Assembly (NCBI RefSeq): GCF_000735135.1
Contig: NZ_JPLZ01000007.1
Coordinates: 186,001-250,000, forward strand
DNA: 64,000 bases
Reading direction: 5' to 3'
From: Chryseobacterium sp. FH1
GTDB taxonomy: Bacteria > Bacteroidota > Bacteroidia > Flavobacteriales > Weeksellaceae
Within the stretch, counting starts at the first letter, position 1. The number at the start of each line of letters is the position of its first letter. The notes below the pieces were generated by a model. It saw only the letters and a list, made by a program, of their open reading frames with translations, ran no database searches and was not told the origin of the DNA. Of the stretch, positions 17,740 through 25,803 are shown in pieces. The position numbers and the translations under genes are program-made.

Positions 17740-18306
17740 TTATGGGATACGTTTGAATTTTTCTGCGTAATTAATCGTTCGGCCTGCCCACATTAGAAAA
17801 AGGAAAGAACCGTTGTTGTCGTTGTAGCTATGAATCACAAGATTGTTGTCTGCCGTCAAACCGATTCTGGATTGGGAAACTTCGCATCCGCCAAGGAAGT
17901 AGGGAATTCCGGTGCATTTTGTCGTTCTGTTTTTCAAGGTCAAGATTCCGTTTTTTAAAGTGGCGTTCAACTTGTAAGAATGTTTGACCGAATCATTTTT
18001 GAATAATGTCAATTCCAGTTCGTAGAGTTTATTATCCAATTTTTTAGATTTGATTTCCAAAAAGTCGCAATCTTCCAAACCTTGATTTTTCAAATCCAAC
18101 ATTCTGGCAATTCCTATGGATTCGCTTGGTTTTGAAATTAATGAACTCGAGTTGTCATAACCTTTGAATTCATACTTTCCTTCGATTGATTTCCCGTTGT
18201 TTTCAGAAATCTTTGTCAAATCATCTTTGATTAATTTTCTGTCAAAACTGACGCAAGAAGTTAGCGTGGTCAGAAGAATGGCGAGTCCTAATATTTTCGT
18301 TTTCAT
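17740..18306 (-). CDS. Small lipoprotein of unknown function
   Basis: I start at ATG 18306 because it opens with a clean lipoprotein signal, MKTKILGLAILLTTLTSC, with the lipobox Cys at residue 18; the frame can be extended 18 codons upstream to 18360, but that would bury the signal. The 188-residue mature region alternates polar and beta-prone stretches (LDNKLYELELTLFKNDSVKH) and ends near GSFLFLMWAGRTINYAEKF. I recognise no family. It precedes the CDP-alcohol phosphatidyltransferase gene by 18 bp. The divergent regulator at 18409 shares its upstream region. Confidence 0.75.
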   Translation of the reverse strand: MKTKILGLAILLTTLTSCVSFDRKLIKDDLTKISENNGKSIEGKYEFKGYDNSSSLISKPSESIGIARMLDLKNQGLEDCDFLEIKSKKLDNKLYELELTLFKNDSVKHSYKLNATLKNGILTLKNRTTKCTGIPYFLGGCEVSQSRIGLTADNNLVIHSYNDNNGSFLFLMWAGRTINYAEKFKRIP

Positions 18307-18408
18307 AATTTTATCTTTTAATGATGATGTAAAATTATATTCGAAACTCAACTTTCTCAATGCGGAAAAGAATTAATATTTTTTCTAAATTTGTGAAAAT
18401 CGCAAAAG

Positions 18409-19338
18409 ATGTATCAGGAACTTTTATTGAAACAGATTCGAAGCAAGATTGGAGACAAATCTCTGAACGATGAGATTGCCAATGTCCTCAACATCAGCTA
18501 CGACGCATCGCACCGAAGAACCTCGATGAAATCTAAATTTTCTCTGGAAGAAAGTCTGGTTTTGGCGAAATTTTACAATATTTCGCTAGACAGTTTTATG
18601 GAAAGTGACAACCAAATCATTGCGAAGAAAACCAAACCCATCAGAACCGTTACGGATTTGCTCAATTATTTTGATGACGCGTTGCATCTTCTGAATGATT
18701 TCAAAATCAATAAAGAAACTGAGGTTTATTATTCCGCAAAGGATATTCCGTTTTTTTATACGATTTCGGATTCGGTTTTGTCGAGATTTAAGTTGTTTGT
18801 CTGGATGAATCTTTTGAATGAAAAAGACTTTATGCAACCGTTCGACGATTTCAAATTAGAACGATATTCCGACAAAAGTGAGGATTTGAAAAGCCTTTAT
18901 GAGAATCTGAATGTCACAGAAATATGGAATAACACGACCATTTCTAGCATTCTGAATCAGGTCTTATTTTATTCAGAAATCGAAATTCTATCTAAGGAAA
19001 CTGCGAAATTAATTCTCGAAGAACTGAAAATATTAATCAAAAGCATCGAGAAGAAAGCAGAAAATGAAAACAAGAATTTCCATATTTATGCCCACGATAT
19101 TCTGATTTTGAACAACAGTATTTTATTTAAAAACGAAGAAAAATCTTCGCTTTTCGTGCCATACAATATGTTCGGTTATATGATGACGGATGACCAAAGT
19201 ACGTGTGATGATGCGCTCAATTTCTTTCAGCATCAAATCAAAAACTCGACATCGCTGAGTTTCTCCGGACAACGCGACCGCAAAAAATTTTTCAATAGTA
19301 TGTTGGAGAGAATAGAAACTTTGAAGAACTCGATTTAA
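18409..19338 (+). CDS. Putative helix-turn-helix regulator, 309 aa
   Basis: The N-terminal 70 residues look like an Xre-type DNA-binding domain: LLLKQIRSKIGDKSLNDEIA, then SYDASHRRTSMKSKFSLEES and KFYNISLDSF. In a canonical Xre domain the recognition helix follows such an NVLNIS turn. The remaining 240 residues are helical and acidic without a motif I know. I infer a one-component regulator; its ligand is unknown. A TAAATTTG box at 18386-18393 lies 15 bp before the start, which would give a very short leader. It is divergent from a small lipoprotein gene and convergent with rimM, 3 bp apart. Confidence 0.6.
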   Translation: MYQELLLKQIRSKIGDKSLNDEIANVLNISYDASHRRTSMKSKFSLEESLVLAKFYNISLDSFMESDNQIIAKKTKPIRTVTDLLNYFDDALHLLNDFKINKETEVYYSAKDIPFFYTISDSVLSRFKLFVWMNLLNEKDFMQPFDDFKLERYSDKSEDLKSLYENLNVTEIWNNTTISSILNQVLFYSEIEILSKETAKLILEELKILIKSIEKKAENENKNFHIYAHDILILNNSILFKNEEKSSLFVPYNMFGYMMTDDQSTCDDALNFFQHQIKNSTSLSFSGQRDRKKFFNSMLERIETLKNSI

Positions 19339-19341
19339 GAA

Positions 19342-19884
19342 TTACTCATCCTTTTTCGAAGGCACCAGGAAAACATCCATCAAACCTTCTGGCAAAAACA
19401 TTTTGATGAATTTCTCTTCCCGATTCACTTCCAGAATCCAATCTCTGATAAGTGGAATGATGATTTCTTTTCCGGCAAGATTAAGAATGAAATAATTCTG
19501 AGCCGTCATATCGTTGATGGAAACAATCGTTCCACAAGATTTTCCATCCTCTTCACGGATTTCGAAACCGACAACCTCGTGGTAGTAGAATTTTTTCCCC
19601 GTCAAAGGCGGAAGGGTAGAAAGCGGAAGGTAAACACCTTTCCCAATGGTCTGATTTACCAAAGCTTCGGAAGAATTTTTGAAAGAAAGGATTTTCGTGT
19701 CACCTCTCTGCCACTGCTGTTTCTCAACAAAAAACGGAACCAGCAATCCATTGATTTCCAAAAAAATCGATGTCAGTTTATCGTACATTTCTGGTTGGTC
19801 TGTATCCAGTTTTAGGATGACGTTGCCTTGCAGTCCGTGCGTTCTGGTAATGGTTCCTAAAAAATAGCAGTCTTCTTTTCTCAT
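19342..19884 (-). CDS. rimM: 16S rRNA processing protein
   Basis: RimM binds ribosomal protein S19 and helps mature the 30S head. I use ATG 19884, giving 180 residues beginning MRKEDCYFLGTITRTHGLQG, the conserved RimM N-terminus; the frame can be extended upstream to 19941 but only through repeat DNA. The N-terminal beta-barrel is followed by the PRC-like barrel (FYYHEVVGFEIREEDGKSCG) and the C-terminal LIRDWILEVNREEKFIKMFL, then LPEGL. It is downstream of rpsP in the same direction, the widely conserved rpsP-rimM arrangement, but with 175 bp, a hairpin and repeats in between. Confidence 0.93.
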   Translation of the reverse strand: MRKEDCYFLGTITRTHGLQGNVILKLDTDQPEMYDKLTSIFLEINGLLVPFFVEKQQWQRGDTKILSFKNSSEALVNQTIGKGVYLPLSTLPPLTGKKFYYHEVVGFEIREEDGKSCGTIVSINDMTAQNYFILNLAGKEIIIPLIRDWILEVNREEKFIKMFLPEGLMDVFLVPSKKDE

Positions 19885-19910
19885 TATTTCAAAAATTAAT
19901 TTTCTTCTTT

Positions 19911-19929
19911 CCCCTGCCCTAAAGGGTGG
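19911..19929. repeat. Conserved hairpin-loop motif, family C copy 1
   Basis: CCCCTGCCCTAAAGGGTGG is the core; flanking ATTTTC...GAAAAT form a short stem. The same core lies at 20954-20974 and, inverted, at 21005-21022 inside stems of different sequence. Confidence 0.65.
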
Positions 19930-19949
19930 AATGAAAATCAATTTGCGCC

Positions 19950-19973
19950 TGTCATCCTGAGCGGAGTCGAAGG
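19950..19973. repeat. Half copy of intergenic repeat family A
   Basis: The segment TGTCATCCTGAGCGGAGTCG and following AAGG is one arm of the palindromic family seen in full at 5345-5414. It lies between rimM and rpsP. Confidence 0.75.
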
Positions 19974-20009
19974 AAGGGTTGTGGAAACAAATTGATTTTT
20001 ATTAAACAA

Positions 20010-20036
20010 CAAAGACACGAGATTATCGTGTCTTTG
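20010..20036 (-). terminator. Hairpin between rpsP and rimM
   Basis: CAAAGACACGA and TCGTGTCTTTG are a perfect 11-bp stem with a 5-nt loop, directly beyond the rpsP stop codon. It may terminate or attenuate transcription entering rimM. Confidence 0.75.
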
Positions 20037-20059
20037 AGATTGTATCTTTTTGTAAAGAA

Positions 20060-20632
20060 TTAAGCCTGAGTTTCTTCAGTTCCTTCTGCCTCAGCAGTTG
20101 GTTCTTCAGTCGCAGTTTCTTCAGTTGCAACTTCTTCAGCAGGTGCGTTTGCGGCCTCTTCAGCAGCTTTTGCATCAGCTTCAGCTTTCGCAGCAGCGTC
20201 AATTCTTGCTTGGTTTACTTTAGCTTCAGCTTCCAAAGCCGCTTTCTTAGCGTCAGATTTTGCTGTAGATAAACCTTCTACTTTACCTTGTACTTTAGCA
20301 TCTTTAGCGTCAACCCAAGCAGCGAATCTCTTCTCAGCTTCAGCCTCGTCAAAAGCACCTTTAGCCACACCACCTTGAAGGTGTTTTTTGTACAAAGCAC
20401 CTTTGTAAGAAAGGATCGCTCTTGCAGTGTCAGTTGGCTGTGCACCGTTGTTCAACCATTTAACAGCAGAATCAACATTCAAATCGATAGTTGCTGGGTT
20501 TGTAATTGGGTTGTAAGTACCTAATTTTTCGATGAATCTACCATCTCTTCTAGCTCTTGCATCCGCAACTACGATGTGGAAGAAAGGTTTTCCTTTCGAA
20601 CCGTGTCTTTGTAATCTGATTTTTACTGACAT
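20060..20632 (-). CDS. rpsP: 30S ribosomal protein S16 with long acidic tail
   Basis: S16 is needed for assembly of the 30S body. The first 80-90 residues are the normal S16 fold: [40 protein letters not shown]. The remaining 100 residues form an Ala/Glu/Lys-rich low-complexity tail ending in Glu/Thr/Ala repeats. S16 is about 80-90 residues in E. coli; long tails are common in Bacteroidota S16. The tail is probably disordered and its function is unknown. The promoter has a TATCTTTG box at 20680-20687 on the minus strand. Confidence 0.95.
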   Translation of the reverse strand: MSVKIRLQRHGSKGKPFFHIVVADARARRDGRFIEKLGTYNPITNPATIDLNVDSAVKWLNNGAQPTDTARAILSYKGALYKKHLQGGVAKGAFDEAEAEKRFAAWVDAKDAKVQGKVEGLSTAKSDAKKAALEAEAKVNQARIDAAAKAEADAKAAEEAANAPAEEVATEETATEEPTAEAEGTEETQA

Positions 20633-20679
20633 ATAATTTTAAAATTGTGGGAACACGTCCCGGTTAAATATTAAGTGTG

Positions 20680-20687
20680 CAAAGATA
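20680..20687 (-). promoter_or_regulatory. Putative -7 box upstream of rpsP
   Basis: TATCTTTG fits TAnnTTTG and lies 48 bp before the rpsP start codon. The leader between contains GGGA...TCCC in inverted orientation, a possible small hairpin. Confidence 0.5.
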
Positions 20688-20834
20688 TACAAAATTTTCG
20701 ATTACGAAAAATTTTAGTTAGAAGTTGGTAGTCAGATGTCAGAAGTTTTTTCAAACCTGGAATATTGAATAAAAAAACTTTGAATCTTCGGAGCCGGGAA
20801 CCTGCTTTCCGTTGCAATTCCTCGCAAGCCAGCC

Positions 20835-20855
20835 TGTCCTGAGCCTGTCGAAGGG
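20835..20855. repeat. Divergent half copy of intergenic repeat family A
   Basis: TGTCCTGAGCCTGTCGAAGG resembles the TGTCATCCTGAGCGGAGTCG arm with changes in the middle. Confidence 0.55.
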
Positions 20856-20936
20856 CTTGCTGTGGGATTTTCTCTTCAATCAGGGCTATGGGATTTGTTC
20901 TCCAATCAATGTTTTGTCAAAGCGTAGAGCCTATTT

Positions 20937-21040
20937 AAATTTCATCAAAATTATTTCCCCAACCCTAAAGGGTGTAATTTTGATGAAATTTTCAAGACGT
21001 TTTTCCACCCTTTATGGGAAAGAAAACGTTTTGAAAATTT
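20937..21040. repeat. Two overlapping long hairpins with shared loop motif (family C)
   Basis: Hairpin 1 has a perfect 17-bp stem, AAATTTCATCAAAATTA (20937-20953) with its complement at 20975-20991, and a loop containing CCCTAAAGGGTG. Hairpin 2 has an 18-bp stem with one G-T type mismatch (20986-21003 with 21023-21040) and a loop containing CCACCCTTTATGGGAAAG, the same motif inverted. The right arm of the first and left arm of the second share 20986-20991, so the two cannot fully form at once. The 578-bp gap 20633-21210 contains no convincing gene otherwise. Confidence 0.85.
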
Positions 21041-21210
21041 TATTTTTGAATCATTTTAAAAAAGGCTCTTAGATAGTTATCAAAATTTCTAATCAAATAA
21101 TTAAGTCAAAAAATCGAGATTTCCAAAACTTATGTGTTCTCAATTGTACTATCACAAATCTTGTCATCAACTTAAGTGTTAAACTTTTGTGACTTTTGTG
21201 GTTAAAAAGA

Positions 21211-22503
21211 TTAGTTTAAAGCTTTCTTATAAGTCTCCAAAGCTCGTTCTCTCGCAAATTTATGCTCCACGATTCGGTTCTCCACAATGTCTTTTTCAAA
21301 ATCAGGATTCCATTTTCGGATGTATTTCAAATCCTTGTCAAACTTCTTCATCTGCTCATCCGGATTGAAAACCCGGAAATACGGCGCCGCATCGCAACCA
21401 CAACCTGCCGCCCATTGCCAGTTTCCGTTGTTGGCTGAAAGGTCGTAATCCAGCAATTTCTTCGCAAAATATGCTTCGCCCCAACGCCAGTCAATCAAAA
21501 GATGTTTTGTGAGAAAACTTGCAGTGACCATTCGGATTCTGTTGTGCATTCTGCCGGTTTGGTTCAGTTGGCGCATTCCTGCATCTACAATTGGATAACC
21601 CGTTTCGCCGTTGCACCATTTTTCAAATTCGGATTCCTTGTTTCGCCACGGGATATTTTCGTATTTCTCTTTGAAACAATAATTGACAACCTTCGGAAAG
21701 TGAAATAAGATTTGCATAAAGAATTCCCGCCAAATCAATTCATTCAGCCAAGTTTCGTTGTGACTTAGGGCGAATTTCACACATTTCCGGACGGAGATGG
21801 TTCCAAACCTGAGTGCAATTCCCAAATGCGTTGTCGCATCCAAAGCTGGGAAATCCCGTTTTTTATCGTAGTCATCAATGATTTTCGATTCCAGGGTTGG
21901 TTCTTCAAAATCAAAATCTGTTTTCTCAAATCCGATTTCTTTTAAGCTCAATATTTTCTTCGAAGGTAAATTCAGAAATTGGGTTTTATCAATCTTAACC
22001 GATTTGTAATCGTCTTCGGTCAGAAGTTTTTTCCATTTGTTTGAGAAAGGCGTGTAAACCGTGTAAGGTTCGCCGTTGTCTTTTGCCACTTCATTCTTTT
22101 CAAAAATAACTTGGTCTTTAAAATCAAGAAAATCAATATTTTTTGAATTGAGAAATTTCCTTATTTCCTCATCTCTTTTAATAGCTGACGGTTCATAATC
22201 CCGATTGCAATAGACCGATTGCAAATCATAGTCCTTCTGCAATTGTTTGAAAATCTCCAATGGTTTGCCGTGAAAAGTCAGAAGATTGCTTCCGGATTCT
22301 GTCAGTTCAAGATTGATTTTTTCTAAAGCCTGATGAATGTAATCAACGCGTCGGTCATATTTATCTTCAAGCTGACCCAGAATTTCCTTATCGAAAATAA
22401 AAATCGGAATCACTTTCTCGCCGGACTTCAAAGCTTCGGACAAACCGTTGTTGTCTTCCAAACGAAGGTCGCGTCGAAACCAGAATATTGAAACTTTTTG
22501 CAT
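21211..22503 (-). CDS. phrB: Deoxyribodipyrimidine photolyase / cryptochrome family
   Basis: This 430-residue flavoprotein should split UV-induced cyclobutane pyrimidine dimers using blue light. It has the N-terminal antenna Rossmann domain (MQKVSIFWFRRDLRLEDNNG) and the C-terminal FAD-binding helical domain with GYPIVDAGMRQLNQTGRMHN, NRIRMVTASFLTKHLLIDWR and DLSANNGNWQWAAGCGCDAA, the conserved FAD and DNA-lesion contact segments. The length of about 430 is slightly short for class I photolyases. I infer repair activity rather than pure signalling because the CPD-photolyase Asn/Trp segments are intact. Confidence 0.93.
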   Translation of the reverse strand: MQKVSIFWFRRDLRLEDNNGLSEALKSGEKVIPIFIFDKEILGQLEDKYDRRVDYIHQALEKINLELTESGSNLLTFHGKPLEIFKQLQKDYDLQSVYCNRDYEPSAIKRDEEIRKFLNSKNIDFLDFKDQVIFEKNEVAKDNGEPYTVYTPFSNKWKKLLTEDDYKSVKIDKTQFLNLPSKKILSLKEIGFEKTDFDFEEPTLESKIIDDYDKKRDFPALDATTHLGIALRFGTISVRKCVKFALSHNETWLNELIWREFFMQILFHFPKVVNYCFKEKYENIPWRNKESEFEKWCNGETGYPIVDAGMRQLNQTGRMHNRIRMVTASFLTKHLLIDWRWGEAYFAKKLLDYDLSANNGNWQWAAGCGCDAAPYFRVFNPDEQMKKFDKDLKYIRKWNPDFEKDIVENRIVEHKFARERALETYKKALN

Positions 22504-22549
22504 TGATGAAGTTTAAAATGAATTAAGAATTTAAATATCATAAATATTT

Positions 22550-22618
22550 CTCGCTGATCGGGCAGATTTTGCAGATTAACTGATAATGAAGATTTGCTGG
22601 ATTTGCTAAATCTGCGAG
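22550..22618. repeat. Full inverted copy of intergenic repeat family B
   Basis: The left arm 22550-22577 (CTCGCTGATCGGGCAGATTT onward) pairs with the right arm 22591-22618 (ending AAATCTGCGAG) around a 13-nt centre. It fills the gap between the photolyase and nitroreductase genes. Confidence 0.8.
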
Positions 22619-22642
22619 AGTCAAAAATTTATCAAATAAAAA

Positions 22643-23155
22643 TTATTCCAAACTTCCCATATAAAACAATCCCAAACATTGCTGGTTTTCTTCGATGGTC
22701 AAAGCATCTTTCAATTGCTCAACGATTTTTGGAGAACTCCAGTAGCAACCGATATTGTTTGCCGTGCAAGTCAAATACATATTCTGAACCGCCATAGAAA
22801 CAGCCGAAATCTCCTCCCAATCCGGAACCAATCCACTGAAATTGACCACGATTGAAACCACAACATTCGCTTTTGAAATCTTGAATCCAATATCATCATA
22901 TTTCTTCTGAAGAAACTGAGCTTCCGCTGTGGAATTTTTATATATGTTTTGAAGTTCCAATCCCAATTTTTGTTTTTCCTCACCTTTGAAGGTCTTGAAG
23001 CGCCAAGGTTTTGTGCGCTTGTGATTGGGCGCCAGAACGGCGTTGCTTAGGATTTCGTCAAGAATATGTTGAGGGATTTCTTTGTCGGTGTAATCTTTTG
23101 GGAAGATGCTTCTGCGCTCTTCTATGATGTTTTTTAAAATTTTAGCGTTTTCCAT
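22643..23155 (-). CDS. Nitroreductase family protein
   Basis: The 170-residue protein is a small FMN-dependent oxidoreductase of the nitroreductase superfamily. The N-terminal FMN-phosphate segment ERRSIFPKDYTDKEIPQHIL, the APNHKRTKPWRFKTF motif, and VSMAVQNMYLTCTANNIGCY followed by WSSP are the family's signature parts. It resembles YdjA-like members, which are shorter than NfsB. I start at ATG 23155; a TTG two codons upstream at 23161 is less likely. The substrate is not predictable. It is probably cotranscribed with the GreA-like gene 90 bp upstream. Confidence 0.9.
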   Translation of the reverse strand: MENAKILKNIIEERRSIFPKDYTDKEIPQHILDEILSNAVLAPNHKRTKPWRFKTFKGEEKQKLGLELQNIYKNSTAEAQFLQKKYDDIGFKISKANVVVSIVVNFSGLVPDWEEISAVSMAVQNMYLTCTANNIGCYWSSPKIVEQLKDALTIEENQQCLGLFYMGSLE

Positions 23156-23245
23156 ATTCAAAGATACAAGAATCGAGGCAAAGGGACAAAGTGATAAGAC
23201 TCACGCTAAAAAGCTTCCATCATCCATCTTCCAACTTCCCTCACT

Positions 23246-23695
23246 CTAAAACACCTCCACAATTTCCTGCCCGATTTTATTGAGGACAAAAGAATCGCCG
23301 GCTTGCATTCCCATCATCGTTTGCGCCATTGGACTTTCTGGCGAGATGGCGTAGAAGCGGTCACCTTGGAAGAAAAATTCCCCCAAAGAAACCGAAATGT
23401 AAAAACGAGCTTTGTTTGTGATGACCAGCGAACCTAGTTTCACCTTGTCGGAAACGGAGTTCAGGACTCTTCGCATTTCGCGTTGCATATTTTTCAGCGA
23501 AACCATTTGTTTGTCCAAAAGATAAATTTCCTCCTGGATTTCTTCTCTTATCGAATCGTATTTTGAAGTTTTCTTGATGTCCCGGCTGGCTTCCAGAGAG
23601 AAATTGAGGTAAAACTCAAGCGTCTTCACTTTCCCCGAAATGCTATCATTCACAAAATTGCGCAACTCACTTTTATCGTAAACCGTCTTCTGCAT
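23246..23695 (-). CDS. GreA/GreB-type transcription elongation factor-like protein
   Basis: The 149-residue protein has an N-terminal predicted coiled coil (residues 20-85, with EEIQEEIYLLDKQMVSLKNM) and a C-terminal FKBP-like domain with the Gre signature AISPESPMAQTMMGMQAGDS. Gre factors stimulate cleavage of backtracked RNA by RNA polymerase. The acidic residues expected at the coiled-coil tip are not obvious, so this may be a Gre paralogue, for example a Rnk-type or competitor factor, rather than the housekeeping GreA. The length is similar to GreA at about 158. Confidence 0.8.
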   Translation of the reverse strand: MQKTVYDKSELRNFVNDSISGKVKTLEFYLNFSLEASRDIKKTSKYDSIREEIQEEIYLLDKQMVSLKNMQREMRRVLNSVSDKVKLGSLVITNKARFYISVSLGEFFFQGDRFYAISPESPMAQTMMGMQAGDSFVLNKIGQEIVEVF

Positions 23696-23739
23696 AAATC
23701 CAATTTTGAATAAAGATAATAATTAATAAAATAAATAAA

Positions 23740-23767
23740 AAACCTCTCTAAAATATTTAGAAAGGTA
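23740..23767 (-). terminator. Terminator after the class A beta-lactamase gene
   Basis: ACCTCTCTAAA and TTTAGAAAGGT form an 11-bp stem with one mismatch. On the minus strand TTTTTTATTTATTTT follows. It ends the beta-lactamase transcript. Confidence 0.75.
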
Positions 23768-23812
23768 TATTTCAACTATGAAAATCATAAATTATTCCAA
23801 AACCAAAACTGT

Positions 23813-24700
23813 TTATTTCTTGATAAAATAATTCCAAGTGGCTTTTGTAATATCTGCAATGATTTTCTCAGTGTCTTCTCTCGGTTCGGTGATGTTTTTC
23901 AGATAAATGGAAATGAAAAAATGTTTACCATTCGGAAGTTTCACTATTCCAATATCGTTCATTGCGACACGCAAATTTTTATCATTCGTTCCGGAAATTC
24001 CAGTTCTGTGCGCCAATTCTGTTCCGTCGGGGAGTCCAGCTTTCATCCAAGTTGTTCCTCTCGAACATTCAACCATTATTTGGTAAAGGTATTTTGTTGT
24101 GGCTTTTTTCAAGACTTTTCCGTTGTAGAATTTGTCTAATAATTTGGTCGTAGCAATCGGTGTTGTGGTGTTGATGTAGAGATTTTCCCAAGTCCGCATT
24201 TGGTCTTCATTCATTTTGATGGTAAAATCTTTGATACCAATTTTATTAATGAATTTCTGAACTGTTTTCGTTCCGCCAATCAATTTCAAAAGGATATCGC
24301 AACCGTTATTATCGCTGTGAGAAACCGTGTAGCGCAACAATTGGTCAATGGTCAAATCCATATTGCCATTGGGAAATTCTTCACGGATTGGACTCCAAGT
24401 ATCTTCCTTCAAATCTTCTTTTTTAATGAAAACTTTCTGATTCAAAGCCAGTTTTCCTTTGTCCACTTCATTCAGAACCGCCAGCGCAATGTGGAATTTG
24501 AAGACGCTCATCATCGGCATATTTATATTTCCATTGATGCTCAAAGTGTCTTTGTTTTCCATTCCTTTTAATGAAATCCCGACTGTTGCATTTTTTGTTG
24601 AGATAATTTGATTGAGTTTTTTCCGAAGTTCAACCAAGTTTTGAGCAAATGTCTGAATAGAGAAAAGAAACAGGCTGAAAATTAATATTAGTTTTTTCAT
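23813..24700 (-). CDS. Class A beta-lactamase (A2-like)
   Basis: This 295-residue secreted serine enzyme should hydrolyse beta-lactams in the periplasm. A signal peptide ends at FAQ near residue 20. The catalytic serine is Ser65 in MSVFKFH (SxxK with Lys68), followed by HSDNNGCD (SDN, residues 129-131), an omega-loop Glu165 in NEDQM, and HRTG at 231-234 instead of the common KTG. The extra-long omega region and HRTG are typical of the A2 subgroup found in Flavobacteriia. It lies 9 bp after the serine hydrolase gene, so both are probably on one mRNA. The spectrum of activity cannot be read from the sequence. Confidence 0.92.
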   Translation of the reverse strand: MKKLILIFSLFLFSIQTFAQNLVELRKKLNQIISTKNATVGISLKGMENKDTLSINGNINMPMMSVFKFHIALAVLNEVDKGKLALNQKVFIKKEDLKEDTWSPIREEFPNGNMDLTIDQLLRYTVSHSDNNGCDILLKLIGGTKTVQKFINKIGIKDFTIKMNEDQMRTWENLYINTTTPIATTKLLDKFYNGKVLKKATTKYLYQIMVECSRGTTWMKAGLPDGTELAHRTGISGTNDKNLRVAMNDIGIVKLPNGKHFFISIYLKNITEPREDTEKIIADITKATWNYFIKK

Positions 24701-24709
24701 TGGATAATA

Positions 24710-25765
24710 TTATTTCAAAAGTTTAGAATCCATCACAATCTTTCTGATTTCCTGCTCAAAATAATAGGCAATGTCAAAGTTTTCGTTCGCCACATTTTCC
24801 ATTACGATAACGCTGGTTTTGGTCTTAGGATAATATAAATTGACCGCCGTAAAACCTTCGCTCGGATGAAATCCTGTGTGCCCGATTTCGTAGATATCAG
24901 CCTTGTCATTGATTCTCAAACCGTAGCCATAACCAATCGGATTTTCACTGAAAAGTTGATGCGTTGCGGTGGTGGAATAATTGGTCATCAATTGATAAGT
25001 TTTCGGTTTCAAAAGTTTTCCGTTGTGCAAACACTCATTCCATTTGGCCAAATCCGGTGCGGTCACCATCAGATGACTTCCAAAATAATAGGAATCATCA
25101 AAACCTGATTTTTCATTCAATTTAAAACTTCCGTCTTTTCTAATGGTGTGGCCTTTTGTCAAAAGTTTACTATTGTTTTCGCTAGGATAAGCGCTATCAT
25201 TCATTTTGCATTTTTTGAATAATGCCGTCACCAATTCCTCGTAACTTTTCCCACTTTGCTTTTCCAAGACCAATCCCGCGACAGAATATCCGACATTGGA
25301 ATAACTGAATTCCGTTCCCGTTTTCAATTTCAAAGTTGGTTTCAAATCATCGCTGTAAAGTCCCGAAGTGTGATTCAGCAAATGATGAACAGTAATGCTA
25401 TCTGCCCAAGAATATTTGAAATCGGGCAAATATTTCCTGATTGGGACGTGCAAATCAATCGTTCCTTTTTCAACTTCCTGCAAAATCAAGGTTGCTGTAA
25501 TCTGCTTGGCGATAGACATAGTCGAAAATCTATCATTGATTTTCAAAGGCGTTTTCTTGTTGAAGTCAACATAGCCAAAAGCTTTCGCGTATTTTTCCTT
25601 CCCGTTTTGTTTAATGAAAACCACACCGTTGAAAGTACGTGGCGTTGTGCTTTTGATTAAGCTGTCAATTTTTGCTGAATAATCGTCTTGTTGCTGTGCT
25701 TCAGCATTACAGGAAATCAGTAAAATAGCTAAGGCACAGGAAGCCAGTTTGAAAAGGTGTTTCAT
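24710..25765 (-). CDS. Serine hydrolase, beta-lactamase/penicillin-binding family, lipoprotein
   Basis: The 351-residue product starts at ATG 25765 with a lipoprotein-type signal, MKHLFKLASCALAILLISC. The class C/PBP-like fold is marked by the Ser84-x-x-Lys87 motif in STMSIAKQ, Tyr155-Ser-Asn in YSNVGYSVAG, and HTGFHPSEGF near the C-terminus in place of KTG. Such proteins are more often esterases or D-amino-acid peptidases than true beta-lactamases, so I do not call resistance. Its first 20 codons and leader closely match those of the next gene upstream. Confidence 0.88.
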   Translation of the reverse strand: MKHLFKLASCALAILLISCNAEAQQQDDYSAKIDSLIKSTTPRTFNGVVFIKQNGKEKYAKAFGYVDFNKKTPLKINDRFSTMSIAKQITATLILQEVEKGTIDLHVPIRKYLPDFKYSWADSITVHHLLNHTSGLYSDDLKPTLKLKTGTEFSYSNVGYSVAGLVLEKQSGKSYEELVTALFKKCKMNDSAYPSENNSKLLTKGHTIRKDGSFKLNEKSGFDDSYYFGSHLMVTAPDLAKWNECLHNGKLLKPKTYQLMTNYSTTATHQLFSENPIGYGYGLRINDKADIYEIGHTGFHPSEGFTAVNLYYPKTKTSVIVMENVANENFDIAYYFEQEIRKIVMDSKLLK

Positions 25766-25803
25766 TGGTGTTTTTGAATTAATATTAATGTATTTCGAAG
25801 GTT

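Noticed and set aside
20812-21072. An 86-codon open frame in the 20.6-21.2 kb gap
   Set aside because: It is made of hairpin and repeat DNA and has no recognisable protein features.
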